From assembly GCA_964467165.1 (NCBI GenBank), contig CAYXOL010000014.1, positions 1 through 64,000 on the forward strand: a stretch of DNA of 64,000 bases, in the 5' to 3' direction. This stretch comes from Clostridium_AD sp964467165 (GTDB taxonomy: Bacteria > Bacillota > Clostridia > Clostridiales > Clostridiaceae). Numbering within the stretch: the first letter of the stretch is position 1; each line of letters starts with the position of its first letter. Below are positions 53,215 to 62,447 of the stretch, in pieces. Both the position numbers and the translations under genes were made by a program. Under the pieces are notes generated by a model. It did not search any database. It saw nothing but the letters and a program-made list of their open reading frames with translations, and had not been told where the DNA came from.

Positions 53215-53449
53215 AAACTGTGAAGAGAAGAAGTAAGAATCGTACGTTTTCAACAGAAAGTTACCGGTTGATGAGAGGTGCAGAAAACAGATTTTGAATA
53301 CGTCTCTGAGTAGCGAACTGAAAGGGTTTTATCTCTTAGTAGGCTTCTGCCGGGTGCGACCGTTACATCGCTAAGGTATAAGTGCTTTTGTGCCGTACCT
53401 TATGAGGTTTACACAGTGATGTGTAAACAAACCGAGGTGGTAACACGCG
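53215..53449 (+). promoter_or_regulatory. Tyrosine T-box riboswitch
   Basis: A T-box leader: the conserved GAGGTGGTAACACGCG box at 53434-53449 pairs with uncharged tRNA 3' ends, and the specifier loop has GAATACG with codon TAC (Tyr, 53299-53301). Uncharged tRNA-Tyr would stabilise the antiterminator and allow tyrS transcription. This agrees with the downstream gene. Confidence 0.92.
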
Positions 53450-53457
53450 AGCAAAAC

Positions 53458-53498
53458 TCCTGTCCTCTGCATTATGCAGAGGACAGGGCTTTTTTTTA
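53458..53498 (+). terminator. T-box terminator before tyrS
   Basis: CCTGTCCTCTGCAT / ATGCAGAGGACAGG, a 14-bp perfect stem followed by GCTTTTTTTT. Competes with the T-box antiterminator. Confidence 0.95.
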
Positions 53499-53527
53499 TA
53501 TTCTTATTTATTTTAGAAAGGGTGAGA

Positions 53528-54754
53528 ATGATGATAAATGCAAGAGAACAATTTAAAATTATTATGAAAGGGGTAAATAAAATTATAAGTGAAGAAGATT
53601 TAATGCAAAAGCTAGAAAAAAGCATTGCTACAAGTACTCCACTTGTAGTGAAGCTTGGACTTGATCCATCTGCTCCTGATATACATCTTGGCCATGCTGT
53701 TGTTCTTAGAAAAATCAAACAAATTCAAGATTTAGGACATCGTGCAGTAATTATAATTGGGGACTTCACAGGTAAGATTGGTGACCCATCAGGTAAGAGC
53801 AAAACACGTAAACAATTAACTAATGAGCAAGTAATTAAAAATGCAAAATCTTACGAACAACAAATTTTCAAAATACTTGACAGAGATAAGACAGATGTTA
53901 AATTTAATAGTGAATGGTTGTCAAAACTTAATTTTGAAGATGTACTAAAGCTTGCAGGAAAGGTTACAGTTGCAAGAATACTTGAAAGAGATGATTTTGA
54001 AAAGAGATACAAAAACAATGAACCTATTGGACTTCATGAATTTTTCTATCCCTTGATGCAGGCATATGATTCAGTACAATTAAAAGCAGATATTGAAATG
54101 GGAGGTACAGACCAAACTTTTAATATTCTTATGGGACGTACTATGCAAAAGGATTACGGCCAAGAGAGTCAAGTAGCCTTGTTTATGCCTTTACTTGAAG
54201 GTACAGATGGAATTCAAAAAATGAGCAAGAGTTTAGGAAATTATATTGGTATATATGAGGATGCAGTTTCGATTTATCAAAAGACAATGGCTATTCCGGA
54301 TAACCTTATTATTAAATACTTTGAACTTGCAACGGACATTCATCCAGATGAAATAGAAGTACTCAAATTAGAACTTAAAAAACCAAAAACAAACCCGCGT
54401 GATGTTAAAATGCGTCTGGCTAAAGAAATAACAGCATTATATTGTGGTATATTGGAAGCAGAAGATGCAGAGGAACATTTTAGGAATGTGTTTCAAAGAA
54501 GTCTTATTCCAGAGGATATCGATGAACTTATTCTGTCGCCAGATTGTTTTACACAAAAGAGTGAAATTGACCTAATAAAGGTTATTGTTAAAAGCGGAAT
54601 TGCGAGTAGTAATAACGAAGCTAGACGACTTATTGCCCAAAATGCTATAAAAATAGATGGTGAAAAATCTAATAATTTTGTAATAAAAAATACAAATAAT
54701 AGTTTTGTTATTCAAGTTGGAAAGGCGAAATTTATTAAAGTAAAAAGTGCTTAA
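53528..54754 (+). CDS. tyrS: Tyrosyl-tRNA synthetase
   Basis: A 409-residue class I synthetase. HIGH-type motif HLGH (53-56), the KMSKS loop at 231-235 and a C-terminal S4-like RNA-binding region (~345-409) are present. Start: ATG at 53528 behind AAGGGTGAGA; the longer ORF begins inside the terminator and is not used. Controlled by the tyrosine T-box. Followed 149 bases later by the B3/B4 editing-domain gene. Confidence 0.96.
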   Translation: MMINAREQFKIIMKGVNKIISEEDLMQKLEKSIATSTPLVVKLGLDPSAPDIHLGHAVVLRKIKQIQDLGHRAVIIIGDFTGKIGDPSGKSKTRKQLTNEQVIKNAKSYEQQIFKILDRDKTDVKFNSEWLSKLNFEDVLKLAGKVTVARILERDDFEKRYKNNEPIGLHEFFYPLMQAYDSVQLKADIEMGGTDQTFNILMGRTMQKDYGQESQVALFMPLLEGTDGIQKMSKSLGNYIGIYEDAVSIYQKTMAIPDNLIIKYFELATDIHPDEIEVLKLELKKPKTNPRDVKMRLAKEITALYCGILEAEDAEEHFRNVFQRSLIPEDIDELILSPDCFTQKSEIDLIKVIVKSGIASSNNEARRLIAQNAIKIDGEKSNNFVIKNTNNSFVIQVGKAKFIKVKSA

Positions 54755-54903
54755 GCAATTTTTACTTTAGTAAATATTTCTATCGTTGGTTTTAGAAATA
54801 ATATTGATGGTTAATAATCTAGACTTATATAAGTTGTTACGGGATATTTAATAGTCTATTCTACCATGTACCATATATTAAAGAGAACTTAGGAGGCGGT
54901 AAA

Positions 54904-55605
54904 ATGAAATACACTATAAACCCTGAGGTGTTTGAACTTAGTCCCAATCTTCGTTTTGGGATAATTATTGCAAAGGAACTCACAAATACCGAAACCTCAC
55001 CGAAGGAAACAGAAAGGCTTAGAAATGCCGAAGAAAATGTGAGGAAAATAATAAAGCCAGAAGAACTTAAAGCTCAACCGATAATTAGAGGGTATAGGCT
55101 TGTAATTGAAAATGCAGGCATAAATCCAAATAAATTTGTAAATTCCATGGAAGCCATGATGAAAAGGGTACTTAAAGGCGGCCAGCTTCCTACAATAAAC
55201 TCCTTAGTAGACCTGTGCAATGCAATATCAATAGAGAACCAGGTTTCATTAGGAGGGCATGATTTAGCTGATATTGATGATGACCTTTCCGTATGTTTCA
55301 CTAAGGGGAACGAGAAATTTCTGCCCTTTGGAGCAGAGGAATATGAACAAGTAGAGGCAGGAGAACTTGTTTTTACCAGCGGTAAAGTTGTGCAAACAAG
55401 AAAATGGGTATGGCGTCAAAGTGAATTGGGAAAGATGACATTGGATACTCATGATGTATTTTTTCAGTTGGTAGGCTTTGACGATGCGCCGGAAAGTCCG
55501 TTGATAAAATCATTGGATTCCTTAGAAGAAATTCTGAAGCAAAAATTCAAGGGCACTTATAAAAGATATATTGTTAAACCTGAGAACCCTGAGATAGAGT
55601 TTTAA
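54904..55605 (+). CDS. Stand-alone B3/B4 tRNA-editing-type protein
   Basis: A 233-residue protein built around the B3/B4 domain of the PheRS beta chain (~60-220), with TINSLVDLCNAIS and GGHDLADID in place. In PheRS this domain hydrolyses Tyr wrongly attached to tRNA-Phe. Free-standing relatives are annotated 'B3/4 domain' proteins. AGGAGG precedes the ATG. It lies after tyrS in the same direction. It may be a trans-editing enzyme; substrate not shown. Confidence 0.8.
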   Translation: MKYTINPEVFELSPNLRFGIIIAKELTNTETSPKETERLRNAEENVRKIIKPEELKAQPIIRGYRLVIENAGINPNKFVNSMEAMMKRVLKGGQLPTINSLVDLCNAISIENQVSLGGHDLADIDDDLSVCFTKGNEKFLPFGAEEYEQVEAGELVFTSGKVVQTRKWVWRQSELGKMTLDTHDVFFQLVGFDDAPESPLIKSLDSLEEILKQKFKGTYKRYIVKPENPEIEF

Positions 55606-55653
55606 ACATTCATATTTTTCCCAGCAACTAGTTTCAAAACCTTTACTGCAAAT

Positions 55654-55675
55654 GCCTCCATTAAACTATGGAGGC
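55654..55675 (+). terminator. Weak hairpin after the B3/B4 gene
   Basis: GCCTCCAT / ATGGAGGC with a short loop, no T run; may mark the end of the tyrS transcript. Confidence 0.45.
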
Positions 55676-55925
55676 TAACCTTTGTCATAAACTTTTCCTT
55701 TTAAGTACATAAGCTGTTGCTTTAACTTTTTTACTTCTTTTTATAGCTCTTTAATCTTTTTATTTTTTACTACAAGAAGATTATCTTTAATACTCTCAGT
55801 CATTTATTTTTTATCTTTTTTTGAGAAAACAATCCTGTTTTTCTAATCCTTAGTTCTTCTATTCTTTTACGGATTTCATCATGTGTGTATAAACATGCCA
55901 CTTGCTGTAGCTGTAGGTTTATAAT
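55675..55925 (-). pseudogene. Tn554-type TnpC (DUF6262) remnant
   Basis: The minus strand reads ACLYTHDEIRKRIEELRIRK, then TGLFSQKKDKK, TAA, MTESIKDNLLVVKNKKIKEL, TAA/TAG, KEVKKLKQQLMYLKGK and VYDKG to a stop. This is the coiled-coil C-terminal part of TnpC-like accessory proteins of Tn554-family transposons (DUF6262), broken by in-frame stops. The rest of the element is not present. Confidence 0.55.
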
Positions 55926-56378
55926 AACGATTGATGAAAATAATACCTATAACTCATGATTTCACGTAAAGAAAAGAATCATATTCTCGAATAAAGTTTA
56001 ATTACAATTTAGTTTTTCTATCTTTCTTACATTTTATTTTTATAATAAAGTTTGATCAAAACTACTTATTTAATCGGCTTCCTTTGCTCTAATTGTACTC
56101 TTGCTTTTAATATTGCCTTACGAATCTCTTCCTCAAATACTTCTTTCCGTAATTCCTTAGGAACATGGATGCTGGTGTACAGATTACTACCATATCACAA
56201 GTGTTGTGACACCGGAACCTTGATTCAGCAAAGGCCTATCTAAACATGGATTATGCACGGCTTATAGCATGCGCGTTAGGGCTACAAGGAATTAAAGCAT
56301 GACGTATAGCTTTTTAGACCCTTGGAAATACAATAAAATTATAAACAAAATTGTTATGGGAAATATGTATTGAATTTT
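55926..56378. other. Remnant-rich spacer
   Basis: About 450 bases without an intact gene. On the minus strand a stretch near 56060-56180 reads IHVPKELRKEVFEEEIRKAI and continues Lys/Arg-rich to a stop, and GC-richer sequence near 56200-56280 is broken in all frames. It is upstream of the TnpC remnant in the same direction and may be more of the same dead element. No family was recognised with confidence. Confidence 0.4.
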
Positions 56379-57416
56379 CTAAATGATTGGTTGCTTTGGA
56401 ATCTGTAGAATAAAGGTAGTGCCTTGACCTACATCACTTCTTACATCAATTTTCCCTTTGTGTTTATTTACTATAATATCATAGGCAATACTTAACCCTA
56501 GACCTGTCCCCTCTCCTACTTCCTTTGTTGTATAAAAAGGATCAAATATTTTCAATAAATTTTCTTTAGGTATGCCAATTCCACTATCCCCTATCTCAAG
56601 AATTACAGAATTTTCATTTTCATAGGTAGAAATTCTTATAGTACCCTGAGTACCTTGGTTATTAGAACTTTTTATAGCATGCACTGAATTAATTAGAAGA
56701 TTTAATATGACTTGATTAATTTCGCCGCCTAAGGCTTTAATAATTGGTAAGTCTGACAGTTCTAACTTAACCTGCGCACTATATTTTATACTGTTGTTTG
56801 CAATTAATAAAGTACTTTCAACCCCTTGATTTAAGTCATAATCAACAAAATCCTCTACAAAATCAATCCTTGAAAAGTCTTTAAGTCCCTGTACAATCTT
56901 TACAATGCGATGTAGCCCCTCAGTGGACTCCTCCATTAGTTCTTTAATATCTTTATTAATATATTCAAATTTGCTTTGTTTTTCAAAAGAATTAATTTTA
57001 GTTACCAAATTAGTATATTCCTCTGGAGGATTGGAGATCGGAATATTAATTACTTCTTTATAAAAGGATAACATCATCAAGTATTTGTCAATATATTTAT
57101 TTAATGTATTAATATTACTAGCAATATATCCTAAAGGATTGTTTATTTCATGTGCTATCCCAGCCGCAAGCTGTCCAATGCTAGCCATTTTTTCCCTTTG
57201 AAGTAATTCCATTTGAGTTCTCTTTAGTTGATCTATCATTTCAGAAAGCTCTTTTGAACTCAATTCTAAGGAACGCTCTACCATTAACTTATCATCATCA
57301 TTTTGTTTATAGGCTTCATCAATTGCACATATAAATGGTTTTAAATTATCAGGTATTTCTATTACTCCCAAATGTTTTTTTAGTTGCCGTTTCAAGAGTT
57401 TATGAAGTTCAGCCAT
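56379..57416 (-). CDS. Cytoplasmic histidine kinase
   Basis: A 345-residue kinase without membrane segments. The first ~85 residues are helical, then REKMASIGQLAAGIAHEINNPLG (phospho-His in AHEINNP), and a HATPase domain with NQVILNLLINS (N box), DSGIGIP (G1) and GTGLGLS (G2). It starts 2 bases after the FIST gene, so both are co-transcribed. FIST should be the sensor and this its kinase. Regulator may be one of the REC proteins nearby. Confidence 0.9.
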   Translation of the reverse strand: MAELHKLLKRQLKKHLGVIEIPDNLKPFICAIDEAYKQNDDDKLMVERSLELSSKELSEMIDQLKRTQMELLQREKMASIGQLAAGIAHEINNPLGYIASNINTLNKYIDKYLMMLSFYKEVINIPISNPPEEYTNLVTKINSFEKQSKFEYINKDIKELMEESTEGLHRIVKIVQGLKDFSRIDFVEDFVDYDLNQGVESTLLIANNSIKYSAQVKLELSDLPIIKALGGEINQVILNLLINSVHAIKSSNNQGTQGTIRISTYENENSVILEIGDSGIGIPKENLLKIFDPFYTTKEVGEGTGLGLSIAYDIIVNKHKGKIDVRSDVGQGTTFILQIPKQPII

Positions 57417-57418
57417 TG

Positions 57419-58591
57419 TTACACCTCCATAATCGTAGTGATTGTCATAGTTTGATTGTGCAATTCACAACCTTTACCTAATTTACATACAGTTTGCCCA
57501 TCCTTGTGTGAAATTTCAGTATAAGGTGAAATCTCACCATAAGAATAAAAGCCCGTAAACATACAATCCTCACCTAAAATATCTCTTACCGCTTCTACCT
57601 CTTCTTCAATTCTCTGTTTAAGCACTACCTTTCTGCCAACACAACTAATTAAAATTGCAAGCTTTGGTGAAATTTCCATATTATACTCACTTAATTCAGC
57701 AGCTTCTAAAGCTCCATTTACTAGCCTGTCAAAATTAGCCTTCATAAGCTTAGCATAATAGCCTTCTGGTACATCACCTACAAACCTCAAGCCATTATCT
57801 TCTTGGTTAATACCAAGAATACTACGAACCACACCTTCATTACTATCCTTAGCGCGGATACTTAGTGGAAACAACAAAGCAGAGCCTGGAAGATCCTTCG
57901 CATAATCCCCCAGATAATTCTTGTATAGTTCCAGTGCTGATTTCCCATCCATTTCATATAGAATATTGTTTTTAGATTTAGTAATTAGTCTTTCTGGTCC
58001 AAACGAATCCCACCCACCTATTGAGCCATAACCTATACGAATGGTTTCTCCATAAAGCCCAATTGCTGATATAATATTCTCCTCTGCATAGCCATTAGAT
58101 ATAACCATAGTTTTCTCAAACAATGTACCATCGCCCGCAAGCCCTCCAGTTATGGATATATTGCTGGGAAGATACTCCTTCATTCCTTTGATTAATTTGC
58201 TAGCATTTATATTTAAACCTTCTGAAAGCACAAAGATATGGGTTAACTTCTCTTTATTCAATTTTTGTGCAAGCTTACAACCAGCTTCATAACTATCTTC
58301 TGCATTTTTCACTATTTCTGAAGCACTTTCAATAGTGGTTGATTCAAAGTAAATTGCTGTGGAAATAAGAGTGTCGTCAAGAACTTGTGTATCATATATT
58401 TCACCGGAAGTACTACATCCAATTAAGTATGCTGATGGATATTTTTGCTTTATGCTATCAATAAAATCATTATCACTAATTAATTTTCTAGAACCAAAAA
58501 TCATTACAAGATGGGCCACTTTGAAATCGTCGTTATCTTTATAAATTTCAAAATCATTAGGGGTATTCCATTTTATTTGTTCTAACTTAAT
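57419..58591 (-). CDS. FIST-domain sensor protein with probable ATT start
   Basis: A ~390-residue protein with FIST N (~40-210) and FIST C (~225-375) domains, which are thought to bind small ligands such as amino acids. It includes VGRKVVLKQRIEEE and FTGFYSYGEISPYTEI near the end. The first usual start (GTG, 58517-58519) has no ribosome site and cuts the fold; the family's N-terminus continues in frame (KLEQIKWNTPNDFEIY). AAGGAG (about 58601) stands 9 bases before ATT at 58589-58591. No standard start lies between them and the in-frame TGA. Coupled to the kinase gene downstream. Confidence 0.78.
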   Translation of the reverse strand: MKLEQIKWNTPNDFEIYKDNDDFKVAHLVMIFGSRKLISDNDFIDSIKQKYPSAYLIGCSTSGEIYDTQVLDDTLISTAIYFESTTIESASEIVKNAEDSYEAGCKLAQKLNKEKLTHIFVLSEGLNINASKLIKGMKEYLPSNISITGGLAGDGTLFEKTMVISNGYAEENIISAIGLYGETIRIGYGSIGGWDSFGPERLITKSKNNILYEMDGKSALELYKNYLGDYAKDLPGSALLFPLSIRAKDSNEGVVRSILGINQEDNGLRFVGDVPEGYYAKLMKANFDRLVNGALEAAELSEYNMEISPKLAILISCVGRKVVLKQRIEEEVEAVRDILGEDCMFTGFYSYGEISPYTEISHKDGQTVCKLGKGCELHNQTMTITTIMEV

Positions 58592-58867
58592 TTGTAATCA
58601 CTCCTTCTTTTTAATATATTTTTTTAAAATCAGAAGAAAAAAAAGTATTTTTTATTAAAAGACAATTACTTTTTCTTTTTTAATTTAACTAAACTGCGAA
58701 AATTCTGAATGTTAATGTTATTATACACTATTAAAAATATTTGTGCCATATTCTTACTAAATTAGACTTTTAACAGTATTCAAAATAAAGAAAAAGTAGT
58801 ATAGTAGATTTATACTATTACCCTAAAGTAATTAATGTCCATCCCTTATAGAAAGGATAAATTTAAT

Positions 58868-60193
58868 ATGGATAAACATAAAAATTCCACTGTTCTAATT
58901 GTAGATGATAGTGAATTAATGCGAGTAATTCTAGTTGATATTATTTCTAGCTTTGGCTATGAATCAGTTACAGCCAAGGATGGTTACACGGCTTTAAATT
59001 TACTAAAAACAGGAAAATTTGATTTAGTTCTTTTGGACGTAATTATGCCTGGTATGGACGGCTTTGAAGTTTGCAAAATTATTAAACATCAATTCAAATT
59101 AATGGAAATTCCAGTTATTTTTATTACCTCAAATAATTCCGATGAGGATATTGTAAAATGTTTTGAAGTGGGTGGAATTGATTATCTTTCAAAACCAATT
59201 AATTCCTTTGAATTGAAAGCAAGGATTAAAACCCATCTTGACCTTAAAAGAGCCCACGATAAAGTCAGACACTCTAATGAACAATTGCTTCAAGTAACGG
59301 ATAATCTCTATGCAGCAAATAAAATTATCAGCAAAAAAAATATGGAATTAGAAGAGTCCCTTGGGAAGTTGAAAAATGCTGAATTGCAATTGCTTCAAAA
59401 AGAAAAGGTTGCAGGAGTCGGACAACTAGCTGCTGGTGCTGCTCATGAGATAAATACGCCTCTAGGTTTTATCATGAGTAATTTTGAAACTATGAACAAA
59501 TATATGATCAAAATAAAAGAGTTATTAACTCTTTATGGATATTTTAAGGAAATAAAGATTGATGAAAATTATAATAAACTTGTGGAAAATATTTTGAACT
59601 ATGAAAAGAAAAATCATATAAATTTTATTTTAACAGATGCCTTTGACCTTTTAAAGGATACTAAAGAAGGATTAGTGAGAGTTCGTAACATAGTTTTTGC
59701 TTTAAGGGCATTTTCAAATATTGATCAAGTAACTGAGCTCGGTCTATATGATCTCAACCAAGGAATTGAAAACACTTTGATAATTGCACAGGTTGAAATA
59801 ATGAGTTATGCAATAATCGAAAAAAATTTTTCTGATATCCCTTTAGTTTTTGCTTTAGGTAGTGAAATAAACCATGTAATTTTAAATATTCTTATGAATT
59901 CTGTTTATGCAATAAAATCAAAATCTAATGTAGAACAAGGCATAATCAGTATCAAAACTTATGAGACAGATACTTATATTGTATGTGAAATTTGGGATAA
60001 TGGCATTGGTATGGAAAAAGAAATCATGGATAAAATATTTCACCCTTTTTTCACTACAAAACCTATTGAAGAAGGTGCCGGTCTTGGTTTAAGCTTTGCA
60101 CAGGAAATTATAGAAAAAAATCACAGTGGAAAAATACTTGCAGAAAGCATATTAGGTGAGTATTCAAAATTTTCTATTATGCTTTCTAAATAG
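58868..60193 (+). CDS. REC-histidine kinase hybrid
   Basis: A ~441-residue protein. REC domain at the N-terminus (~5-125, phospho-Asp in LVLLDVIMPGMD, Lys in YLSKPI), then a coiled-coil, the DHp helix (GQLAAGAAHEINTPLG) and a HATPase domain (NHVILNILMNS, DNGIGM, GAGLGLS). Start: ATG at 58868 with AAAGGAT before it; the earlier in-frame ATG has no site. A receiver before the kinase suggests it is itself controlled by phosphorylation. Divergent from the FIST-kinase operon, likely the same pathway. Confidence 0.87.
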   Translation: MDKHKNSTVLIVDDSELMRVILVDIISSFGYESVTAKDGYTALNLLKTGKFDLVLLDVIMPGMDGFEVCKIIKHQFKLMEIPVIFITSNNSDEDIVKCFEVGGIDYLSKPINSFELKARIKTHLDLKRAHDKVRHSNEQLLQVTDNLYAANKIISKKNMELEESLGKLKNAELQLLQKEKVAGVGQLAAGAAHEINTPLGFIMSNFETMNKYMIKIKELLTLYGYFKEIKIDENYNKLVENILNYEKKNHINFILTDAFDLLKDTKEGLVRVRNIVFALRAFSNIDQVTELGLYDLNQGIENTLIIAQVEIMSYAIIEKNFSDIPLVFALGSEINHVILNILMNSVYAIKSKSNVEQGIISIKTYETDTYIVCEIWDNGIGMEKEIMDKIFHPFFTTKPIEEGAGLGLSFAQEIIEKNHSGKILAESILGEYSKFSIMLSK

Positions 60194-60215
60194 AAATTCA
60201 CTTTCTAAATAATAT

Positions 60216-60238
60216 AAGGAGGGACTTCCCCCTCCTTT
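60216..60238. terminator. Bidirectional terminator
   Basis: AAGGAGGG / CCCTCCTT stem between the convergent genes ending at 60193 and 60244, followed by TATTATTT. Confidence 0.8.
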
Positions 60239-60243
60239 ATTAT

Positions 60244-61266
60244 TTAGACTTCATTCTCAAAACTTAAACTAATGATGTTATACTCATCTGAATAAAAATT
60301 TACTTTTCCGTTCATTGTTAATAGAATTTGATCAATAATTGAATAAAACAATTTCATTTCTATATTATTAATATAATTATTATAAAAATCAAAATTTGAA
60401 TGTTTTATTATTATATGAAATTTAGGATTACTCTTTATACTTATTTCAAGATTATCTAGTTTAAAAGAATTAATTAAAAAATTAATACTTTCTACTGCAA
60501 TGAATTTTATTAACTTATAATCTAAAATATAACTAAAATCTTCATTATCCACATCTATTATTGCATTTTCCAATACAAGCTTCTCTAATTCATCTTTAAA
60601 TCTTCTTAAATTAAACCTCTCCTGATCTACCAGGGATTTATTTAAATAATTAATATATAAATCTCCTATTAGCTTATTATAATAAGCGAAGTTCTCTATT
60701 TCATTATAATTCTGCTTTAAATCTTCTAAATACGTATTTTGTACCTTTAGTATAAATTTACTTATATTTTTAATGTTGCTAACAGTCTTTGACATTTGCT
60801 TTATTAAATTCTTATTTAACTCTAAGCTTTTTTCATACAGCTTATTTTTCATCTCTAATTTATCTTTTAGAACTTTACTTTCCGTAAACATCTCATAGTA
60901 ACTTACTGCATCACGTAGTGCAGGAAGAAATTGCTCCTCATCATCCCAAGGCTTTGTTACGTACCTAAAAACACCAACGCTATTAACAGTTGCAAGGATT
61001 TGAGGAAGCTGTGTATAACCTGATAATACTATCCTCACCGTATTAGGCGATATTTCTTTAACTCTTTTCAATAGTTCAAGGCCACTCATGTTAGGCATTC
61101 TCATGTCTGTAACTATTACGCCGATAGTGTTCTCTTGAAAATGTTTAAGGGCTTTTTCTCCACTAATGGCAAATAACGGAGAAATCCCTTCATCTATTAT
61201 GCTTCTGTTTATAGAGTTTAATATATTAACCTCATCATCTACAAAGAGTACTTTAATTTTATTCAT
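60244..61266 (-). CDS. Response regulator with unusual C-terminal region
   Basis: A 340-residue protein. REC is ~1-125 (VDDE, TDMRMPN, KPW); the remainder (~130-340) is helical then beta-rich, and ends in regions arranged like a DHp/ATPase pair but with no His box, N, G1 or G2 residues. It might be a degenerate kinase output domain or a dimerisation module. No DNA-binding motif. Last gene of an operon, starting 2 bases after the REC-HDOD stop. Confidence 0.72.
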   Translation of the reverse strand: MNKIKVLFVDDEVNILNSINRSIIDEGISPLFAISGEKALKHFQENTIGVIVTDMRMPNMSGLELLKRVKEISPNTVRIVLSGYTQLPQILATVNSVGVFRYVTKPWDDEEQFLPALRDAVSYYEMFTESKVLKDKLEMKNKLYEKSLELNKNLIKQMSKTVSNIKNISKFILKVQNTYLEDLKQNYNEIENFAYYNKLIGDLYINYLNKSLVDQERFNLRRFKDELEKLVLENAIIDVDNEDFSYILDYKLIKFIAVESINFLINSFKLDNLEISIKSNPKFHIIIKHSNFDFYNNYINNIEMKLFYSIIDQILLTMNGKVNFYSDEYNIISLSFENEV

Positions 61267-61268
61267 TA

Positions 61269-62438
61269 CTACACCTCAAATATCTTATTTTTTAAAAATT
61301 CATTTATTTCATTTTCAGTGACTCCTAAGTAATTGAAAGCTTCTTCCTTAACTTCTGTCATAAAGTTAGAATTTATATTTTTCCAAGAATAATAATCAGC
61401 CAAGTGAACCACACATACTATGTCTTTAAACTGCTTTGAACTTTTTTCAGGATTGTGATGATTTAACGCTACTTCAACTATGGGTGCAGGTAAATCCCAA
61501 TAATTTAAAAGAATAGATCCTATTTCTTCATGAGAAAAATTAAATGTATTTTTTTCACTTATGGATAAAATAATTTCTGGGTTATCTTCTTTTATTAATA
61601 GTGCTTTATTGTATTTCCCTTCAAATATCTTGAATAAAACTACTTTTCCTATATCATGTAATAAACCAGCTGTAGCATAAATATCCGGTATTTTCTTTTT
61701 ATATATGTATTCATATATACTTATAGTTAACTTATTAGTTAGACTGGAATGCTTCCATAACAAGTTTTCATAAAAATCATTACCTAAATCAAAAACTTGT
61801 GAAGTTATTATTATTGCTTTTAAATTTGTTAAACCCAAGTTAAGTACTGCTGTTTTTATTGAAGCAGTTTTCACTCCATAAAAAGCAGAATTTACCACTC
61901 TAAGAATCTTAGAGGCTATGACCTGATCAGTATTAATTAATTTTATTATATCATCAACTTCAGAACTTTCATCTTCTATTAGGAGGCTTATTTCAGTATG
62001 TATTGTGGATAAAGTAGGTAATTTATTTGAAGAATTTATCATTTCCTTTATATCAACATTATTCAGTTTTTCATTTATTTCTATAATATCATGTATAGTT
62101 TCTGTCAGTTCATTTTCTTTCCAAGGTTTATTTATGAAAGCTTTTGCAAGATTTGAATTTATTAGCTTAAAAATCAATTTTTGATCTGCATACCCACTTA
62201 AAACAACCTTTACAACATCAGGATATAATCCCTTTACTCTTTTTAAGAGCTCAGACCCATCCATATTGGGCATCATCATGTCCGAAACTATTATATCAAC
62301 CTTATTGTCCTGAAGAAATTTTAAAGCTTCTTCACCACTTTCAACAAACGATGTCTCGAAATCTTCATCCATTAGCTCTCTTCTTATTGATTTTAATATA
62401 GACTTATCATCATCAACAAATAATACTGAATATTCCAT
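61269..62438 (-). CDS. REC-HDOD response regulator
   Basis: A 389-residue protein. REC ~1-120 (VDDDK, IVSDMMMPNMD, NKPWK) followed by an HDOD domain (~135-340) that keeps an HD-like LLHDIGKVVLF and LNHHNPE. This HDOD may thus be closer to active HD hydrolases than the usual type. Output probably protein-protein or nucleotide signalling. Sits between the dead PAS kinase (9 bases) and the REC orphan (2 bases). Confidence 0.85.
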   Translation of the reverse strand: MEYSVLFVDDDKSILKSIRRELMDEDFETSFVESGEEALKFLQDNKVDIIVSDMMMPNMDGSELLKRVKGLYPDVVKVVLSGYADQKLIFKLINSNLAKAFINKPWKENELTETIHDIIEINEKLNNVDIKEMINSSNKLPTLSTIHTEISLLIEDESSEVDDIIKLINTDQVIASKILRVVNSAFYGVKTASIKTAVLNLGLTNLKAIIITSQVFDLGNDFYENLLWKHSSLTNKLTISIYEYIYKKKIPDIYATAGLLHDIGKVVLFKIFEGKYNKALLIKEDNPEIILSISEKNTFNFSHEEIGSILLNYWDLPAPIVEVALNHHNPEKSSKQFKDIVCVVHLADYYSWKNINSNFMTEVKEEAFNYLGVTENEINEFLKNKIFEV

Positions 62439-62447
62439 AATACCCTC

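Noticed and set aside
53371..53718. 115-codon minus ORF
   Set aside because: Antisense to the T-box leader, terminator and tyrS start.
56052..56243. 63-codon + ORF
   Set aside because: Antisense to a minus-strand remnant; no ribosome site or family features.
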